Assembly (NCBI RefSeq): GCF_000024405.1
Contig: NC_013517.1
Coordinates: 558,001-622,000, forward strand
DNA length: 64,000 nucleotides
Reading direction: 5' to 3'
Origin: Sebaldella termitidis ATCC 33386
GTDB lineage: Bacteria > Fusobacteriota > Fusobacteriia > Fusobacteriales > Leptotrichiaceae
The notes beneath the pieces were generated by a model. That model saw nothing but the letters and a program-made list of their open reading frames with translations. It was not told where the DNA came from and searched no databases. A program made the translations under genes and the position numbers. The stretch's first letter is position 1, and every line of letters starts with the position of its first letter. Below are positions 25,186-33,151 of the stretch, in pieces.

Positions 25186-26106
25186 TTATAATTTTCCAAA
25201 TCCTTGAAGATAAAGCATATTAGCAATAATTAAGCCGGATTTCCACCAATTTTTACTGACTGCCCATTCCTGCGGAAAATCTTTCCATTTCCATGGAATA
25301 TCCCATGAACCGTCTTCTAACTGAGTTTTGATGATATATTCACATTCATACTCCGCAATATCTTCATTATTGATGTAAAAAATACTGTTACTTGAGTTAA
25401 AAAACTGAGACGGCTTACAAATATATGAAGTTTTCCATTCTGTAGTATCTCTTGTAAGTAAATTATTAACCTGTTCTGTTAGTTTATTTTCAAGTGCCTG
25501 CAAATTGATGATTTCATTTGTTTTTGTCTCTGTGCAGTATTGCAGGAATCGGATATAGCAGGATATTGTGTGCATATCATTTTTTCTTTCATCAGACAAA
25601 AGCTGTGCAGCAGCTTCTTTTGCTATCCGGCAGCCCAATTGAAAAAGTCTGCTGTTTTTATCTGCAAAGCGAATTATGAAACCGGCCAGACAGACAGTAG
25701 GATTATAATTAGTACAAGTAATATTATTATCATCTTTGGCATACCACCATTGTGCATGCGGGAAATCATTGTTGCTTTTTACGATATTATACCAAAAGTG
25801 TCCGTCAAAATCTCGGCCGCTTTGAAGATAATCCAGTATTCCTTTTATAATTTTGTGATTACTGTCAGAAAAATTAATTTTTTTCAAAATTTCTGTAGCA
25901 GCCCATGTTTGAACAGGCGAAGAATTTGGATTCCATGAATCTGCCTCCAGAGCATGACCAAAGCCCCCGTCTTTATTTTGATAGAAGGATAGTACCGCCA
26001 AAACATTTTCTTTGCTGCCATTTTCAAAATGATACTGCCATTGTGCTAATTCAAGAGGGCGTGCATTTCGATAGATAAATTCTCTTGCTTTTTCCATAAC
26101 TGACAT
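25186..26106 (-). CDS. terpenoid-cyclase/prenyltransferase-like toroid protein
   Basis: A 306-residue protein with the repeat pattern of alpha/alpha toroid folds seen in squalene cyclases and prenyltransferase subunits: VLAVLSFYQNKDGGFGHALE near the N-terminus and YIIKTQLEDGSWDIPWKW near the C-terminus, each a QxxDG-x-(F/W) turn. Members without catalytic residues are common in Firmicutes and Fusobacteria and have unknown roles. I see no DxDD cyclase motif, so an enzyme role is not supported. Start: AAGGAG 7 bases before the ATG at 26106, seven codons inside the longest frame. No signal peptide. Confidence 0.72.
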   Translation of the reverse strand: MSVMEKAREFIYRNARPLELAQWQYHFENGSKENVLAVLSFYQNKDGGFGHALEADSWNPNSSPVQTWAATEILKKINFSDSNHKIIKGILDYLQSGRDFDGHFWYNIVKSNNDFPHAQWWYAKDDNNITCTNYNPTVCLAGFIIRFADKNSRLFQLGCRIAKEAAAQLLSDERKNDMHTISCYIRFLQYCTETKTNEIINLQALENKLTEQVNNLLTRDTTEWKTSYICKPSQFFNSSNSIFYINNEDIAEYECEYIIKTQLEDGSWDIPWKWKDFPQEWAVSKNWWKSGLIIANMLYLQGFGKL

Positions 26107-26368
26107 AGCATTTCTCCTTTCTTTCAAATTTTAAGTTATCCTTTGATTAAGAGTTTTATATGAAAACTATAGCATAAAATATTTAATAAATCTATCTGGT
26201 GCTTTCAGAGCTGATTAATCAGATAAAGATAAGGAAATAATTATATTGAAAAAATCTAATGAATTTTAGAAATTCTTATGAAATTCTAAGGAAAAAGACA
26301 CGAAAATGCCATATTGATATTATATAATAATCATAACCAAAAACACACTATATTTAGGAGGTAACAAC

Positions 26369-26497
26369 ATGAAAAAACTGATTTTAGTTTCGGCTTTATT
26401 TGCTCTCACAACATTTTCAGTAATGGCAGATGCAATAACTTATGATACGCCTGAAGAAATAATAGGGAGAATTCAAATGGAAATGAAGCATAAATAA
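26369..26497 (+). CDS. secreted mini-peptide, copy 1 (42 residues)
   Basis: A 42-residue precursor. AGGAGG precedes the ATG by 8 bases. Residues 1-20 are a signal peptide (MKKLILVSALFALTTFSVMA) with an AxA-type end, leaving DAITYDTPEEII then GRIQMEMKHK, a 22-residue mature peptide. Two further copies at 32379 and 32560 have the same length and the same frame of conserved residues (A-x-T-Y-D, E-I-I-x-R-x-Q-x-E-M-x-H-K). Three copies with conserved ends and strong ribosome sites show it is a real gene family. Role unknown; a signalling or surface peptide is possible. A terminator follows at 26502. Confidence 0.82.
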   Translation: MKKLILVSALFALTTFSVMADAITYDTPEEIIGRIQMEMKHK

Positions 26498-26501
26498 TAT
26501 A

Positions 26502-26542
26502 AACGGGAAGATGTATCACGAATACACCTTCCCGTTTTAATT
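26502..26542 (+). terminator. terminator of mini-peptide copy 1
   Basis: Perfect stem AACGGGAAG (26502-26510) with CTTCCCGTT (26528-26536), an inner GTAT/ATAC pairing, and TTTTAATTT. Confidence 0.85.
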
Positions 26543-26706
26543 TATACATATTTTTAAAATATACTTTAGTAATTTAACATTATATTTGAAATAATCTTTA
26601 TATTTTAGTCAGCAGATTATTGGCTGCAAGTCTTTGAAGCTAAAATAAAGCCAAATTTCAAAAAAAAATAGAATTATAAAATGTCCTTTGGAATTTCCGG
26701 TAATCA

Positions 26707-27063
26707 TTATTCAAATTCTTTGAAAGATTTTTTTATGAGCTCTAAAGCATACTTTTTTACATCTTCCTCTACCGCATTAAACTGGTAAACAAAAAATTTG
26801 CCAAACTGGGTCAGTTCAGAGCCTCCGCCCTTAGTTCCGCCGATAGACTTTTCAATTAATTTTTTCCCCAGCTTAGCCTCCGCTCTTTTAATAATATTGA
26901 GAGCTTTTTTATAATTCATTCCGATATTTTGGGCAGCCTTATTAATGGAACCAAGCTGGTCAATTTTTTGAAGCAGTTCGGAGATACCGCTTCCATAAGT
27001 AACAATATTGTCTATTTTGATTCTTATCCTTATATCAATATCATAATAATCATTATTATTCAT
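26707..27063 (-). CDS. ModE-like winged-helix regulator
   Basis: A 118-residue DNA-binding protein matching the N-terminal LysR-like winged helix of the molybdate regulator ModE: YGSGISELLQKIDQLGSINK, AAQNIGMNYKKALNIIKRAE, then GGTKGGGSELTQFGKFF. The molybdate-binding MOP domains of full ModE are absent, so any effector is unknown. I use the ATG at 27063 after GAGGGAAATT. A TTAAAG-AA-CTTTAA palindrome (27106-27119) just upstream may be its operator. The divergent ABC operon at 27315 is the likely target. Confidence 0.82.
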   Translation of the reverse strand: MNNNDYYDIDIRIRIKIDNIVTYGSGISELLQKIDQLGSINKAAQNIGMNYKKALNIIKRAEAKLGKKLIEKSIGGTKGGGSELTQFGKFFVYQFNAVEEDVKKYALELIKKSFKEFE

Positions 27064-27135
27064 AATTTCCCTCACAAACAGTTATAATAACATAATAGCA
27101 GAAAATTAAAGAACTTTAAAGCGAAAAAAAATTCA

Positions 27136-27163
27136 TTGACTAAATAATAATACAAGGTATAAT
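27136..27163 (+). promoter_or_regulatory. promoter of the MetN-type operon
   Basis: TTGACT (27136-27141), 16-bp spacer, TATAAT (27158-27163), leaving a leader of about 145 bases before the ATP-binding subunit. A 14-bp palindrome at 27106-27119 lies just upstream of the -35 box. Confidence 0.6.
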
Positions 27164-27314
27164 AAAGTGTTGTGTAAAAAAGGCATAACGATAGATGCAA
27201 TAAAATAAAGATTAATTATAAAAAAAATACGAAAATTATTTGAAAAAAGAAAAACTTATGATATTCTTTAATAGTTCGGTTTAATGAATTTAAAGCCGCT
27301 AAACATAAAGGAGG

Positions 27315-28301
27315 ATGACTAAAATAATTAATGTACAAAATGTAACAAAATCTTATAACAAACAGATAATTTTAAAGCAGATAAATATGACCGTAAAACC
27401 GGGAGAAATATACGGACTCATAGGACTTAGCGGTTCCGGAAAGTCAACATTGCTGAGATGTATAAACGGAATAGAAAAGTTTGACAGCGGGGAAATACAT
27501 ATTGAGAATGAGTTAATCTCTTATGATGACAGTATAAAAAGCAGAAGGATCAAAAAGAGAATCGGAATGATCTTTCAGAATTTTGCATTGCTGGAACGTA
27601 AAACAGTTTTTGAAAATATAGCTCTGCCGTTGAAGTGCTGGAAGGAAGAGAAGAATAAAACAGAGAACAGAGTAAAAGAGCTTATGGAATTTGTAGGGAT
27701 AAGTCATATAGCCGGGAAAAGACCCTCACAGATCAGCGGCGGACAGAAACAGAGAGTGGCAATAGCACGTGCTCTTTCATTATCTCCCAAAATTTTATTA
27801 TGCGATGAGGCAACCTCAGCTTTGGATCCTAATACTACGAAGTCTATTTTGGAGCTTTTGAAAGAAATAAACAGGAAACTAAATATTACTGTTATTATTG
27901 TTACTCATGAAATGGAAGTAATAAGATCTGTCTGTGATAAAATGTCAATAATAGAAAATGGTGAAATTAAGATATCCGGTGATACACAGGAAATATTCCT
28001 TATGAATCCGGAACCTCTTCAGAATGTCACAGGTAAAAAAAGAATACAGCTTTCAGAGGATAAAACAGTTTTGAAAATAAGCTTTACTTCTCAGGAAGAT
28101 ACTGCTGTCCTGTCATATATGCCACAGGATCTGAAAACAGGATTTTCTATTTTATCAGCAGATATTGATAATTATAATGAAAAAACAACAGGTAATGTTT
28201 TTATCTCTTTCAAAGCAGAAAATAAAGCGCTGATAATGAATTATCTGCTGGAAAAGAAAATCATGTTTAGTGAAATATTTGACAAAGAAGGTGATGAATA
28301 A
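27315..28301 (+). CDS. metN: MetN-like ABC transporter ATP-binding protein
   Basis: A 328-residue ATPase driving an importer of the methionine (MetNIQ) family. Walker A is GLSGSGKST (about 37-45), the Q-loop IGMIFQNFALLERKTVFENI, the signature ISGGQKQRVAIARAL and Walker B ILLCDEATSALD. The C-terminal 75 residues look like the regulatory domain of MetN. The ATG at 27315 directly abuts GGAGG, leaving no spacer. A start at the in-frame ATA or ATT codons 3-4 positions on would give normal spacing and a typical MetN N-terminus, so the start is uncertain. It joins the permease gene through TAATG. Substrate may be methionine or another sulfur or selenium compound. Confidence 0.88.
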   Translation: MTKIINVQNVTKSYNKQIILKQINMTVKPGEIYGLIGLSGSGKSTLLRCINGIEKFDSGEIHIENELISYDDSIKSRRIKKRIGMIFQNFALLERKTVFENIALPLKCWKEEKNKTENRVKELMEFVGISHIAGKRPSQISGGQKQRVAIARALSLSPKILLCDEATSALDPNTTKSILELLKEINRKLNITVIIVTHEMEVIRSVCDKMSIIENGEIKISGDTQEIFLMNPEPLQNVTGKKRIQLSEDKTVLKISFTSQEDTAVLSYMPQDLKTGFSILSADIDNYNEKTTGNVFISFKAENKALIMNYLLEKKIMFSEIFDKEGDE

Positions 28302-28969
28302 TGAATTTTTCATCAACAAGATTATTTGAATATATTCCTAAAATTATTGTTCCGGCTTTATTTGCCACATTAAGAATGCTGCTGTTTTCCATGCTTATTT
28401 CAGTTATATTTGGAACAATAATCGGAATTATATTGACAGTAACAGGGTCGGGTGATTTGAAGGAGAATAAAAAAATATATAATACTGTTGGTTTTTTCGT
28501 AAATACAATAAGAGCTTTTCCGGTTATTATCCTAATAGTGGCAATTACTCCGCTGACTAAATTTATAGTCGGAACATCAATAGGAGAACAGGCGGCCATT
28601 GTTCCGCTGAGTATAGCAGCTACACCTGTTATAGCAAGACTTATACAGAATAGCTTTGACGAAGTAGACAGGGATCTCATAATAGCGGCTAAATCCTTCG
28701 GAGCGAGTACAATACAGATTATATTTAAGGTTTTATTTGTTGAGGCTCTTCCGTCTATTATTTCCGGACTTACAACAACAACGATTTTATTTCTGGGGTC
28801 GATTACTCTGGCAGGAGCCGTGGGTGCCGGAGGACTTGGAGCCGTGGCTTTGACATATGGTTATCAGCGTTTTGATGATGCTGTAATGTACACAATAGTA
28901 TTTATATTATGTATTCTGGTTTTTTTAATTCAGGGTACCGGAAGTTTATTATATAAAAAATTAAAATAG
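28301..28969 (+). CDS. metI: MetI-like ABC transporter permease
   Basis: A 222-residue inner-membrane permease with five helices. The conserved cytoplasmic loop FGASTIQIIFKVLFVEALPS matches the EAA loop that docks to the ATPase, and GAVGAGGLGAVALTYGYQRF is typical of MetI. Its start codon overlaps the ATPase stop (TAATG), so the two are made together. The lipoprotein gene follows 11 bp later. Confidence 0.93.
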   Translation: MNFSSTRLFEYIPKIIVPALFATLRMLLFSMLISVIFGTIIGIILTVTGSGDLKENKKIYNTVGFFVNTIRAFPVIILIVAITPLTKFIVGTSIGEQAAIVPLSIAATPVIARLIQNSFDEVDRDLIIAAKSFGASTIQIIFKVLFVEALPSIISGLTTTTILFLGSITLAGAVGAGGLGAVALTYGYQRFDDAVMYTIVFILCILVFLIQGTGSLLYKKLK

Positions 28970-28980
28970 GGAGATTGTTT

Positions 28981-29802
28981 ATGAAAAGAAATTTTTATTT
29001 ATCAAAAGTAATAGTTATCACAATTCTGGTTTTAGGATTACTGGGATGCGGAAGCAAGAAAGAGGAGCCGTCATCGGAAGAGAAAAAAGAGGTAAGCATA
29101 GCAGTAACAGAAATATCAGAGGTATCTCTAAAGGCAGCGGAGAGTGAGTTTCAAAATAAAGGATTTAAAGAAAAACTCATTCTGGTTGATTCAAATGTTG
29201 CATTATTAAAAAGTATAAATGACGGAAGTGTAGATGCAGGAATGGCTGTGCATAAAGCATTTATGGAAAAATTTAACAGGGAAAATAACGGGGATCTGGT
29301 TATGGTTCAGCCATATACATATTATACAGGGATCGGACTGTATTCGGAAAAGTATAAATCGCTGGATGAAATACCGCAGAAAGCAAGAATTTCTATTATG
29401 AATGATGCAATGAATATGGATAAGGGCCTTAGAATGCTGGAGGATGCAGGATTAATAACCTTGGATAAATCAAAAAATGATCAGTATACACTTTTGGATA
29501 TAAAAGAAAATCCTAGAAATATAGAGATTATCGAAATGGATCAGGCACAGACGGTAAAAAGTCTGGAGGAGCTGGACGGAGCTGTTGTCTTTTTTACACA
29601 TATGAGAAATGCCGGAAAAGACTACACGACTTATTTATTCAGGGATCAGGACGCAAAAGATTATCCTATTGCTTTAGTGGTAAAAAAAGGAAATGAAAAT
29701 GCACCTTGGGCAGTAGCTTTGGCGGAATCTTTGAGATCGGAAGAAGCTGCGAAAGTAATAAAAGAATATTTTGGCGGAGTGTTTACGACATATGAGGACT
29801 AG
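28981..29802 (+). CDS. metQ: MetQ-like substrate-binding lipoprotein
   Basis: A 273-residue periplasmic binding lipoprotein of the NlpA/MetQ family. The signal ends in the lipobox LLGC (VLGLLGCGSKK). Family features include KSINDGSVDAGMAVHKAFME, YTYYTGIGLYSEKYKSLDEI, ARISIMNDAMNMDKGLRMLE and VVKKGNENAPWAVALAESL. I start at the ATG at 28981, 8 bases after GGGAG, instead of an upstream TTG. Its last bases overlap the DUF169 gene. The ligand could be methionine; the DUF169 and YedE neighbours leave other sulfur or selenium compounds open. Confidence 0.9.
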   Translation: MKRNFYLSKVIVITILVLGLLGCGSKKEEPSSEEKKEVSIAVTEISEVSLKAAESEFQNKGFKEKLILVDSNVALLKSINDGSVDAGMAVHKAFMEKFNRENNGDLVMVQPYTYYTGIGLYSEKYKSLDEIPQKARISIMNDAMNMDKGLRMLEDAGLITLDKSKNDQYTLLDIKENPRNIEIIEMDQAQTVKSLEELDGAVVFFTHMRNAGKDYTTYLFRDQDAKDYPIALVVKKGNENAPWAVALAESLRSEEAAKVIKEYFGGVFTTYED

Positions 29803-30610
29803 AATAAAAGCCGGCGAATCAGATGAATGGCTGGAAATACTGCTGGAACTAAAAAGAAAAGCTGTAGGAGTACGTTTTTTATTTGACAGAAATGATTATG
29901 AAAAAAGCAGCTCTGCTGGTAGAAACGGCACTGTTCCATACTGTACAGCCGTGCGAAATGCATCAGAAGGAAAAAGCATAAAGCTTCATCTCGGTAATTT
30001 TGCATGTCTGGCTGCTGCCAGAGGACTGGGACTAATGGAAAATGATGAAATCAGCAGGTCAGGGAAAAGACACAGCGATATGGGTGTTTATGAAAATGTA
30101 CTTGTCAGCAGAAATATTGCAAAAGATATGGTTTATTGCGGACATTTCGTTTATGGTGTAGAAATCAGGCCGTTAGAGGATTATAAGGAGCATAATCCGG
30201 ATATAATAATTATTATTACCAATCCTTATAATGCAATGAGAATAGTACAGGCACATGCATATACCAAAGGACAGCTGAAAAATATAAAAATGGCAGGTAT
30301 GCAGGCAGTATGTCAGGAATGCACGTCCTATGTTTATGAACGAAATGAAATAAACTTATCTATGCTGTGCTCGGGGACAAGATGTGTAGCACAATGGAGC
30401 AAAGAGGAGATGGGAGTGGGGATTCCTTTTCAGCAGATTAATGATATTATTTACGGACTTGTGCAGACTGTAAATCCTATGGAAAATAACCATGATAAAA
30501 AATTAATTCAGGAAAAGCTAAAATCAGCAGGAAAAGATCTGGAATTTGAAATTGAGTATAATAAAAATTATTATACAGGAGTATTTGTAAGCAGTAATTC
30601 TAAAAAATAA
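29792..30610 (+). CDS. DUF169 family protein
   Basis: A 272-residue cytoplasmic protein of the DUF169 family. Visible features are VGVRFLFDRNDYE near the start, the cysteine at VPYCTAVRNASEGK, ACLAAARGLGL, and the C-terminal MQAVCQECTSYVYE with MLCSGTRCV. The repeated cysteines suggest metal or Fe-S binding; this is inference. The start at 29792 overlaps the binding-protein gene by 11 bp, with GGCGGAG upstream, so it belongs to the operon. DUF169 genes often travel with ABC transporters, but the reaction is not known to me. Confidence 0.82.
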   Translation: MRTRIKAGESDEWLEILLELKRKAVGVRFLFDRNDYEKSSSAGRNGTVPYCTAVRNASEGKSIKLHLGNFACLAAARGLGLMENDEISRSGKRHSDMGVYENVLVSRNIAKDMVYCGHFVYGVEIRPLEDYKEHNPDIIIIITNPYNAMRIVQAHAYTKGQLKNIKMAGMQAVCQECTSYVYERNEINLSMLCSGTRCVAQWSKEEMGVGIPFQQINDIIYGLVQTVNPMENNHDKKLIQEKLKSAGKDLEFEIEYNKNYYTGVFVSSNSKK

Positions 30611-30704
30611 CGAATTTTGGATATTAATTCCGGTTAGAATAAAAAAATTCAAAATTTTTGTTAATGGATATACATTAAACTTATAAAATGGAGGTTTTAG
30701 AAAA

Positions 30705-31778
30705 ATGAAACAATTGACAAAAAAATCTATGATTTATACAATAACAGGAATTATTTTTGCTTTGATTATCTTTTATTTGACTTTTACAGGAAATCCTAAA
30801 AATATGGGTGTTTGTGTAGGGTGTTTTATAAGAGATACTTCTGGAGCTGTTAATTTACATAATGCAAAAGCGTTTCAATACATAAGACCTGAAATAATCG
30901 GGATGATTTTCGGAAGTTTTATTGTATCTTTATTAATCAGAGAAAAATTCAGTGTTCATTTATATCCGGTTATTTACTTTTTCGGCGGGGTATTTACAAT
31001 GATAGGAGTACTTATTTTTCTGGGATGTACTGTAAGAGTTTTTGTTCGTCTCGGCGGCGGCGACCTGAATGCTGTATTTGGTTTATTAGGCATGATAACA
31101 GGTATAGGGACAGGAACGTTTTTTATAAAGAAAGGTTTTTCACTGCCTGAAAAGGAAAAAACTTTTAACAGTAAAAGCTACACATACATCATGCCTGTGA
31201 TTTCTGCTATATTGTTTTTATTACTGATTTTGAAGCCGGGCTTTGTTTCCTTCAGCGAGAAAGGAATTGGTTCCCAGCACTCGCCGATTATTCTGGCTCT
31301 TATCGGAGGGCTTATTATAGGAATATTGACAAACTATTTTGATTTGGGATTTAACTCGGGATTTAGAAATTTATTAAGCGGGAAAATGGAAAATCCACAG
31401 ATATTATTTCCGGTTTCAATAATTGTTTTTCTTCTGATATTGAATTTTGTATCGAAAAATTTGAACATAGGATTTGCAGATCAGCCGGCTGCTCATTCTT
31501 TTCAGCTTTGGAATTTTTTAGGACTGTTTATTGTGGGATGGATAGGATCTTTGCTGCAGGGGTGTCCGCTGCAGCAGCTGGTGAAATCAGCCAAAGGAAA
31601 TTTGAATTCTATATTTTTTATAACAGGAATGTTTTTGGGAGCCGGATTTCTACATAGAATAGACGGAGTATCCACACCTAAAGCAGTTCCGTTTAACGGA
31701 AAAATATCACTGATCGCAGGATTAATATTTATGCTGGTTATTTCTGTTTATTACAGCAGAAAGAAAAATAATGCATAG
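30705..31778 (+). CDS. yedE: YedE-family sulfur/selenium transporter
   Basis: A 357-residue membrane protein with about nine helices, of the YeeE/YedE family that carries thiosulfate or a selenium species. Family cysteines and Gly-rich loops are clear in both halves: VCVGCFIRDTSGAVNLH, GCTVRVFVRLGGGDLNAVFG and LQGCPLQQLVKSAKGNLNS. AATGGAGG precedes the ATG. It follows the DUF169 gene by 94 bp, so a link to the ABC operon is plausible. No YedF or selenophosphate gene is present in the window, so selenium is inferred from the family alone. Confidence 0.87.
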   Translation: MKQLTKKSMIYTITGIIFALIIFYLTFTGNPKNMGVCVGCFIRDTSGAVNLHNAKAFQYIRPEIIGMIFGSFIVSLLIREKFSVHLYPVIYFFGGVFTMIGVLIFLGCTVRVFVRLGGGDLNAVFGLLGMITGIGTGTFFIKKGFSLPEKEKTFNSKSYTYIMPVISAILFLLLILKPGFVSFSEKGIGSQHSPIILALIGGLIIGILTNYFDLGFNSGFRNLLSGKMENPQILFPVSIIVFLLILNFVSKNLNIGFADQPAAHSFQLWNFLGLFIVGWIGSLLQGCPLQQLVKSAKGNLNSIFFITGMFLGAGFLHRIDGVSTPKAVPFNGKISLIAGLIFMLVISVYYSRKKNNA

Positions 31779-31805
31779 CTGTTAAACAGAATATATTAAA
31801 TAATT

Positions 31806-31848
31806 ACAGGTGTTTATTACTTCATGGGAAGCAGTAAACACCTGTTTT
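31806..31848. terminator. bidirectional terminator between yedE and merR-type gene
   Basis: Stem ACAGGTGTTTA (31806-31816) with TAAACACCTGT (31835-31845), an inner CTTC/GAAG pairing, and T-rich flanks. Confidence 0.78.
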
Positions 31849-31852
31849 AATA

Positions 31853-32188
31853 TTACTTTTTATAATTATTATCATCACTCATTAATTCTGAGAAAGTTTT
31901 GAAAAATGTTTCTATATTTTTCTCGACTTTTGCAGCGGCAGCATCTAAAGTGTAGCCTTCCTCCACTAACTCTTTTATTGATAATATTTTTTTTATATTA
32001 AGATAGTTATATTTTCTTGTCTCTCCGTCAGAACCTTTTTCTGATTTAATAATTCCCTTTTCTTCCCAATAACGTAGTTTTCTCGTAGGAACTCCTGTGA
32101 TTTCCGAAACCTCTCCTATTCCGACGATAAGCTTTCTTAATAACTCAGAATCAATAAGAACTTCTTTTCCTTGTTTTTCATTTTTCAT
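31853..32188 (-). CDS. MerR-family transcription regulator
   Basis: A 111-residue regulator. The winged helix (about 22-90) reads GIGEVSEITGVPTRKLRYWE then EKGIIKSEKG, RKYNYLNIKKILSIKELVEE and GYTLDAAAAKV, the MerR pattern. Only a short helix follows, so no effector domain is visible. I use the ATG at 32188 after GGGAGAT. It is transcribed away from two mini-peptide genes, and the shared 190-bp region holds several TGTAA/TTACA inverted repeats, its likely binding sites. Confidence 0.87.
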   Translation of the reverse strand: MKNEKQGKEVLIDSELLRKLIVGIGEVSEITGVPTRKLRYWEEKGIIKSEKGSDGETRKYNYLNIKKILSIKELVEEGYTLDAAAAKVEKNIETFFKTFSELMSDDNNYKK

Positions 32189-32227
32189 AAATAATCTCCC
32201 TTTCCAACTTAAATTCACAACATCTTA

Positions 32228-32327
32228 TGTAATTATTTTACAATAAAAGAAAAAAAATTGCAAATTATTCTTGACATTATTTTGTAAATAAGTTACAATA
32301 ATTTTATTAAAGTTACAGTTGATGTAA
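32228..32327. promoter_or_regulatory. cluster of TGTAA/TTACA inverted repeats with promoter
   Basis: Three inverted repeats with 5-bp centres: TGTAA-N5-TTACA at 32228-32242, the same at 32283-32297 (extended to TTGTAA/TTACAA), and TTACA-N5-TGTAA at 32313-32327. The middle one overlaps the promoter TTGACA (32271-32276), 17-bp spacer, TACAAT (32294-32299) that faces the mini-peptides. Likely operators of the divergent MerR regulator. Confidence 0.65.
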
Positions 32328-32378
32328 TTTTAAACACGAAAAAAGATTAAATAAAATGATTACATAAGGAGGTACAGT

Positions 32379-32507
32379 ATGAAAAAGACATTACTAATTC
32401 TTACGCTAACACTGGCAGCATCATACACAGCATTAGCGGAAGCCGTGACATATGACTCATCAAAAGAAATAATTGAGAGAATACAGTTTGAAATGAGACA
32501 TAAATAA
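32379..32507 (+). CDS. secreted mini-peptide, copy 2 (42 residues)
   Basis: A 42-residue precursor: signal peptide MKKTLLILTLTLAASYTALA, then a 22-residue mature part EAVTYDSSKEII plus ERIQFEMRHK. AGGAGG lies 8 bases before the ATG. It differs from copy 3 (32560) by one residue (Ile against Thr in the mature peptide) and from copy 1 (26369) mostly in the signal peptide. Conservation of the mature end, including a net mixed charge and terminal HK, argues for selection. It is the first gene of the transcript divergent from the MerR regulator. Confidence 0.83.
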   Translation: MKKTLLILTLTLAASYTALAEAVTYDSSKEIIERIQFEMRHK

Positions 32508-32559
32508 ATATCTGAAATATAAATGAAAATATAAAATAAACTATATAAGGAGGAACAAC

Positions 32560-32688
32560 ATGAAAAAAACACTATTAATTTTGACATTAACACTGGCAGC
32601 ATCATACACAGCTTTAGCGGAAGCTGTGACATATGACTCATCAAAAGAAATAATTGAGAGAACACAGTTTGAAATGAGACATAAATAA
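32560..32688 (+). CDS. secreted mini-peptide, copy 3 (42 residues)
   Basis: Tandem duplicate of copy 2, 52 bp downstream, with its own AGGAGG. The precursor is identical except for one residue in the mature part (ERTQ instead of ERIQ). Near-identity at both DNA and protein level shows a recent duplication. Both copies likely share the MerR-linked promoter. A hairpin GGAGGTATGA / TCATACTTCC follows at 32732-32758. Confidence 0.83.
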   Translation: MKKTLLILTLTLAASYTALAEAVTYDSSKEIIERTQFEMRHK

Positions 32689-32863
32689 ATTTATGTAAAA
32701 AGATAAAAACAGAATAAAAGATTTTAGTTTTGGAGGTATGAGTTTATTCATACTTCCTTGCTTAAATAAAAAAGAGAACAAATATAAACATCATAAAAAT
32801 AATTGATGAATACATAAAATAAGCCGGGCAGTTAAAAAAATATATAAATTGGAGGTTTAGCTT

Positions 32864-33151
32864 ATGAGTTTAAATATCGAACAAAAAAAACAAACCAGTA
32901 TAGAATTACATGAAAATTATAAAATTTCAGGATTAACACCGGAAGATATTCAGTCTGATTTAGGTCTGGATCCGAATCAGCTGGAAAATATACTGAATAT
33001 CAAATCGATATCAGATCCCACTGCTGTATGGCGTTTACGGGATTATATGGAAGAAAAGATAACGGAACAGGGGAAAACTCCTTATCCATACTCTGTGCTT
33101 ATAGAAAATATTTATTTTCCCTATAAAAAAGAAAAAAAGTGGGAAGAATGA
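32864..33151 (+). CDS. DUF2316 family protein
   Basis: A 95-residue helical cytoplasmic protein of the DUF2316 family: MSLNIEQKKQTSIELHENYK, ISGLTPEDIQSDLGLDPNQL, then RLRDYMEEKITEQGKTPYPY. The ISGLTxEDIxxDLG segment looks like a helix-turn-helix, so a DNA-binding role is possible but unproven. GGAGG precedes the ATG by 8 bases. Its stop overlaps the start of the metallo-hydrolase gene (ATGA), so the two are translationally coupled. Confidence 0.85.
   Translation: MSLNIEQKKQTSIELHENYKISGLTPEDIQSDLGLDPNQLENILNIKSISDPTAVWRLRDYMEEKITEQGKTPYPYSVLIENIYFPYKKEKKWEE

Noticed and set aside
29771-29791. Earlier start for the DUF169 gene
   Set aside because: It would extend the overlap with the binding-protein gene; the ATG at 29792 has a better-placed site and gives the usual N-terminus.
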